A stretch of DNA of 64,000 bases from Phycisphaeraceae bacterium (GTDB taxonomy: Bacteria > Planctomycetota > Phycisphaerae > Phycisphaerales > UBA1924): the NCBI GenBank assembly GCA_019636675.1, contig JAHBXC010000001.1:1116001-1180000 (forward strand), given 5' to 3'. Below, one piece after another: positions 61,227-64,000 of this stretch. A program made the position numbers and the translations under genes. Position 1 is the stretch's first letter, and every line of letters starts with the position of its first letter. Below the pieces are notes generated by a model. It was given only the letters and a program-made list of their open reading frames with translations. It was not told the origin of the DNA and made no database searches.

Positions 61227-62651
61227 ATGAGCCCCGACCTGGCCGCCCAAGGGCACGCCATGTCGCGCCAGCATTCCATTACCTCCACTGAATCCTTCAG
61301 GCAGCAACTCCTCCGAGCCGAACGGTGGCGCCTCGCCATCCTGCTCGCCTGCTTCGTGGTCATCCTCGCCACCATCGTCGCCCGTCGCGCATTCGGGGGC
61401 GGCGTCATGCAGGAAAATGACGTCTTCCTGCCCGAAGTGCTCGTGTTCGTCATCGGCATCGCGCTCGTGTGCTTCGGCCTCATCGACGCCTCGCGCCGGC
61501 TCGCGCGAGGGCAGCCCATGCCCCGCTGGCGCGTCAACCTCGGGCTCTCCATCGACCTCGGCGTCCCCTACGCCGTCCTGCTGATCCTCCACTTCAATTC
61601 CGCAAGCGACCCCTTCGTCACGCTGTCGCCCCCGGCGCTGCTCATCGTGCCGATCGTCATCATGCTCTCGGTCCTGCGCCTCCGCCCGCTCTTCTCCCTC
61701 ACCACCGGCGTCATCGCGGCCATCGCCTACTGGGTGCTCGTCTACGACACGCTCCGCAGAGGGGGCGTGACCCACACGATGCTGCCGATGCTCGCGTCCT
61801 ACGGCCTCCTCCTCCTCTGCGCCGGCGCAGCCGCCTCGCTCGTCTCACACTTCGTCCGGCGATACATCCAGGGCGCCACCGAAGAGGCCCTCACCGCCGA
61901 GCGACAGGCCCGCGCACTCAAGGAGATCGAGCGAGACCTCGACATCGCGCAGGAGATCCAGCGCGGCCTGCTCCCCTCTGAACCGCCCGAGCACCCCGCC
62001 TTCGACATCGCCGCCATCGCACGCTCCGCCACCAAAGCCGGAGGCGATTACTACGACTGGCAGCCCCTCCCCAACGGGCAACTCGTCGTCGCCATCGCCG
62101 ATGTCACCGGCCACGGCATCGGGCCAGCGCTCGTCATGGCCGTCTGCCGGGCGTACGCACGCGCCACCGCGCCGACCTCCACCGGACCCGACGAACTCCT
62201 CAAACGCCTCAACTCACTCATCGTGGACGATGTCAAAGGTCAGCGATTCGTCACCATGGCGGTCGCTGTGCTCAACCCCGACGGCGCCATCGACCTCGTC
62301 TCCGCAGGCCACGGCCCGACATTCCTCTACCGAGCCGCCAGCCGCGAGGTCCGGTCCTTCGGTGGTGACGCCCTCCCCCTCGGAATCATGCACGACGAAG
62401 ACTTCGGCCCCATTAACCGCCTCTCCCTCGACAAGGGCGATGTCCTCGTCCTGCTCACCGACGGCTACCTCGAGCGGTTCAACAGCAAGAACGAGAAGTA
62501 CGGCATGGAGCGCCTCACGCGCCTCGTCGCGCAGAACTCCGCCAGGAAGGCCGACGACATCGTCCACGCCATCGACCGCGCGGTCGAGTCCTTCGCCAGC
62601 GGGGCCCCACAGGGCGACGACATGACACTCGTCGTCATCCAGCGCCGCTGA
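61227..62651 (+). CDS. Membrane-bound PP2C-type serine phosphatase (SpoIIE/RsbU class)
   Basis: 474 residues. Five or six transmembrane segments occupy about 30-215 (LAILLACFVVILATIVA, VLVFVIGIALVCFGLI, LLIVPIVIMLSVLRL, GVIAAIAYWVLVYD and LASYGLLLLCAGAAASLVSHFV). A helical linker follows, then the phosphatase domain (about 235-470) with QEIQRGLLPS, AGGDYYDW (metal-binding Asp), IADVTGHGIGPALVMA, VSAGHGPTFLY, LLTDGY and GDDMTLVVIQ. Such enzymes dephosphorylate anti-anti-sigma proteins in partner-switching. No STAS or anti-sigma gene is adjacent. The alternative start at 61260 is possible. Confidence 0.9.
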   Translation: MSPDLAAQGHAMSRQHSITSTESFRQQLLRAERWRLAILLACFVVILATIVARRAFGGGVMQENDVFLPEVLVFVIGIALVCFGLIDASRRLARGQPMPRWRVNLGLSIDLGVPYAVLLILHFNSASDPFVTLSPPALLIVPIVIMLSVLRLRPLFSLTTGVIAAIAYWVLVYDTLRRGGVTHTMLPMLASYGLLLLCAGAAASLVSHFVRRYIQGATEEALTAERQARALKEIERDLDIAQEIQRGLLPSEPPEHPAFDIAAIARSATKAGGDYYDWQPLPNGQLVVAIADVTGHGIGPALVMAVCRAYARATAPTSTGPDELLKRLNSLIVDDVKGQRFVTMAVAVLNPDGAIDLVSAGHGPTFLYRAASREVRSFGGDALPLGIMHDEDFGPINRLSLDKGDVLVLLTDGYLERFNSKNEKYGMERLTRLVAQNSARKADDIVHAIDRAVESFASGAPQGDDMTLVVIQRR

Positions 62652-62715
62652 ACACGCCATGCGCCCCCTCGCGCAACGCCCCCGCCACGATGTTCTCGGA
62701 CCCCCACGCAAACCC

Positions 62716-62743
62716 TTGATCGACACCTAAGTCGCGGCATAAT
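62716..62743 (+). promoter_or_regulatory. Candidate promoter of the short secreted protein
   Basis: TTGATC (62716-62721), 16-nt spacer, CATAAT (62738-62743). A hairpin, GACGGC/GCCGTT at 62754-62770, follows in the leader before GGAG. Confidence 0.5.
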
Positions 62744-62794
62744 CCGGCCTTGCGACGGCATGCCGCCGTTGCTCGCACGAGGAGAGCGCAATAC

Positions 62795-63487
62795 ATGGTC
62801 CGATCGATCAGCGTCGCCGCAACGGCTTTGGCCGCCAGCCCCGCACTCGCCAGCGTTCTTGTCCAGCTGAACACCGGCGCGATGCCCTCCACCCAGCCGG
62901 GCTGGCGGTATGAGGCATCCGCCAACGACGCCGGCACGCCCGAGACACGCATCTTCTCCACCGACGGCACGATCCTCACTTCCAACACCATGGGCCTGCC
63001 CTTCGGCTCGGGACGACCCGGCAGCATGTTCGCCGTCTACGACCTCGCACCGGGTGTCATCCAGTCCGACTCCATCGTCGAGATGCGCCTCAACGCGCGC
63101 ATCGTCGCCTCGCAGGTCGCCCAGTTCTTCTACGGCTTCTCCGTCTCCGTCTACGGCGACGGGCTCGGCATGAGCGCTGGCTTCGCCACCAACGCTCTCA
63201 GTCTCGACGCGCTCCAGAACATCTTCCGAGACAACACCGACTGGAACGAGTTCGTGTGGCGCGGCGACTGGGACGCCGGGACCTACACCCTCCACATCAA
63301 CGGCGAACTCATCGCCACACGCAACCTCCGCGCGTTCAACGCGAACTACATCACCCTCGGCGACGGCACCGGCACCGCCAACGCCCACGCCGAAATCTCC
63401 CACTTCTCCGTCCGCATCATCCCCGCTCCGGCAGCGCCGTCCGCGCTTGCTCTCGCCGGCCTCGCCGCGACCCGTCGCAGACGCTGA
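62795..63487 (+). CDS. Secreted protein with PEP-CTERM-like tail
   Basis: 230 residues from the ATG at 62795 (GAGGAG nine bases upstream). Signal peptide about 1-20 (ISVAATALAASPALA). The body is a single beta-rich domain (STQPGWRYEASANDAGTPETRIFS, near 35-60, and SMFAVYDLAPGVIQSDSIVEMRLNARIV near 78). The tail, IIPAPAAPSALALAGLAATRRRR, is the same sorting-signal type as in the giant paralogs. The fold resembles small lectin- or carbohydrate-binding-type secreted proteins, but no family was firmly recognised. Confidence 0.8.
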   Translation: MVRSISVAATALAASPALASVLVQLNTGAMPSTQPGWRYEASANDAGTPETRIFSTDGTILTSNTMGLPFGSGRPGSMFAVYDLAPGVIQSDSIVEMRLNARIVASQVAQFFYGFSVSVYGDGLGMSAGFATNALSLDALQNIFRDNTDWNEFVWRGDWDAGTYTLHINGELIATRNLRAFNANYITLGDGTGTANAHAEISHFSVRIIPAPAAPSALALAGLAATRRRR

Positions 63488-63519
63488 TCACGACGAACGC
63501 CAATCCTCGCGCATCCCCC

Positions 63520-63543
63520 AGCCCCCGCCCGTGCGGGGGCTTT
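63520..63543 (+). terminator. Terminator between convergent genes
   Basis: AGCCCCCGC and GCGGGGGCT enclose the loop CCGT; TTT follows. It lies between the stops at 63487 and 63569 and could serve both strands. Confidence 0.7.
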
Positions 63544-63568
63544 CGCACCGCTCGCTCGGCTCGACGCC

Positions 63569-64000
63569 TCACGCGCCTTTCAGCGACGCCATGTCGATGC
63601 AGAAGCGGTACTTCACATCCGAGCGCACCATCCGCTCGTACGCCTCGTTCACCTTCTGGATCGGGATCACCTCGACATCCGCCGTGATGTTGTGCTCGCC
63701 GCAGAAGTCGAGCATCTCCTGCGTCTCGGCCAGCCCGCCGATCGGCGAGCCCGACAGACTCTTCCGGCCGAAGATCAGGCCGAACGCCGCCACCGGCAGG
63801 GGCTTCTCCGGCGCGCCCACCAGCGTCAGGTTGCCGTCGCGCTTCAGCATCGCGATGTACGCGTTGATGTCGTGATCGGCCGACACGCAGTCGAGGATGA
63901 AGTCGAAACTCCCCGCGTGCTTCTTCATCTCGTCCGCATTCCGCGACACGACCACCTCGTCCGCCCCCAGGCGCAGCGCGTCCTCGCGCTTGCCCGGCGA
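63569..64000 (-). CDS. Zinc-type alcohol dehydrogenase, C-terminal part
   Basis: 144 codons run to the window edge without an upstream start, so the gene is truncated by the window. The visible part covers the end of the NAD(P)-binding domain (FDFILDCVSADHDINAYIAMLKRDGNLTLVGAPEKPL) and the C-terminal catalytic lobe, ending IPIQKVNEAYERMVRSDVKYRFCIDMASL. The pattern fits the YahK/cinnamyl-alcohol-dehydrogenase-like subgroup. The zinc ligands lie outside the window. Substrate unknown. Confidence 0.85.
   Translation of the reverse strand, partial: SPGKREDALRLGADEVVVSRNADEMKKHAGSFDFILDCVSADHDINAYIAMLKRDGNLTLVGAPEKPLPVAAFGLIFGRKSLSGSPIGGLAETQEMLDFCGEHNITADVEVIPIQKVNEAYERMVRSDVKYRFCIDMASLKGA

Overview
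The window comes from a GC-rich bacterium, most likely a planctomycete of the class Phycisphaerae. The evidence is a long S10-spc ribosomal operon with no rpmD (L30), several secreted proteins ending in a proline motif, a hydrophobic stretch and an arginine run (PEP-CTERM/exosortase-type sorting tails), half-dockerin C-termini rich in D-x-N-x-D-G, and a separate chemotaxis operon. This assignment rests on recognised protein families; no database search was possible.

Layout. 1-11074 (minus): rpsJ-rplC-rplD-rplW-rplB-rpsS-rplV-rpsC-rplP-rpmC-rpsQ-rplN-rplX-rplE-rpsN-rpsH-rplF-rplR-rpsE-rplO-secY (secY cut by the window edge). Oddities are an L22 with a helix-turn-helix-like N-terminal extension, a short S14 that has lost three of four zinc cysteines, and long hairpin-rich spacers between rpsJ, rplC and rplD. 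11427-16159: a secreted protein of unknown role, a coiled-coil lipoprotein, and a secreted protein with a CxxxxCH haem-type motif. 16279-24038 (minus): cheB-cheW-cheR-cheA-cheX-cheY-fapA, a complete signalling core without receptors. Just upstream, on the plus strand, sits a promoter plus terminator unit that looks like a small RNA gene. 24361-30236: a lipoprotein, a tRNA-dihydrouridine synthase with an in-frame insert, a small two-gene unit, a three-gene ABC importer of the nitrate/sulfonate/taurine class, and tRNA-Ser(UGA). 30332-40920 (minus): a flavin-dependent halogenase-like oxidoreductase, an old yellow enzyme, a Pmp3 peptide, two paralogous TIG-dockerin secreted proteins, and an RND efflux pump with its adaptor. 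41095-47854: BioY, a HAD phosphatase, an alternative GlmU-like protein, an AT-richer island of two small membrane proteins, and DNA polymerase I.

48052-60380 is a 12-kb array of five paralogous, very large secreted proteins. They share an N-terminal motif and C-terminal sorting tails and appear to form three transcription units. Two of these units share a near-identical 43-nt leader that can fold, although the proteins behind it have diverged. The right end carries tRNA-Asp(GUC), a PhnB-like lipoprotein, a membrane-bound PP2C phosphatase, a short secreted protein with a sorting tail, and a partial zinc alcohol dehydrogenase.

Other signals of note are four dispersed arrays, each of four tandem heptamers (consensus YCRTGCC), lying immediately before plus-strand genes, and a REP-like palindromic element between two convergent genes.
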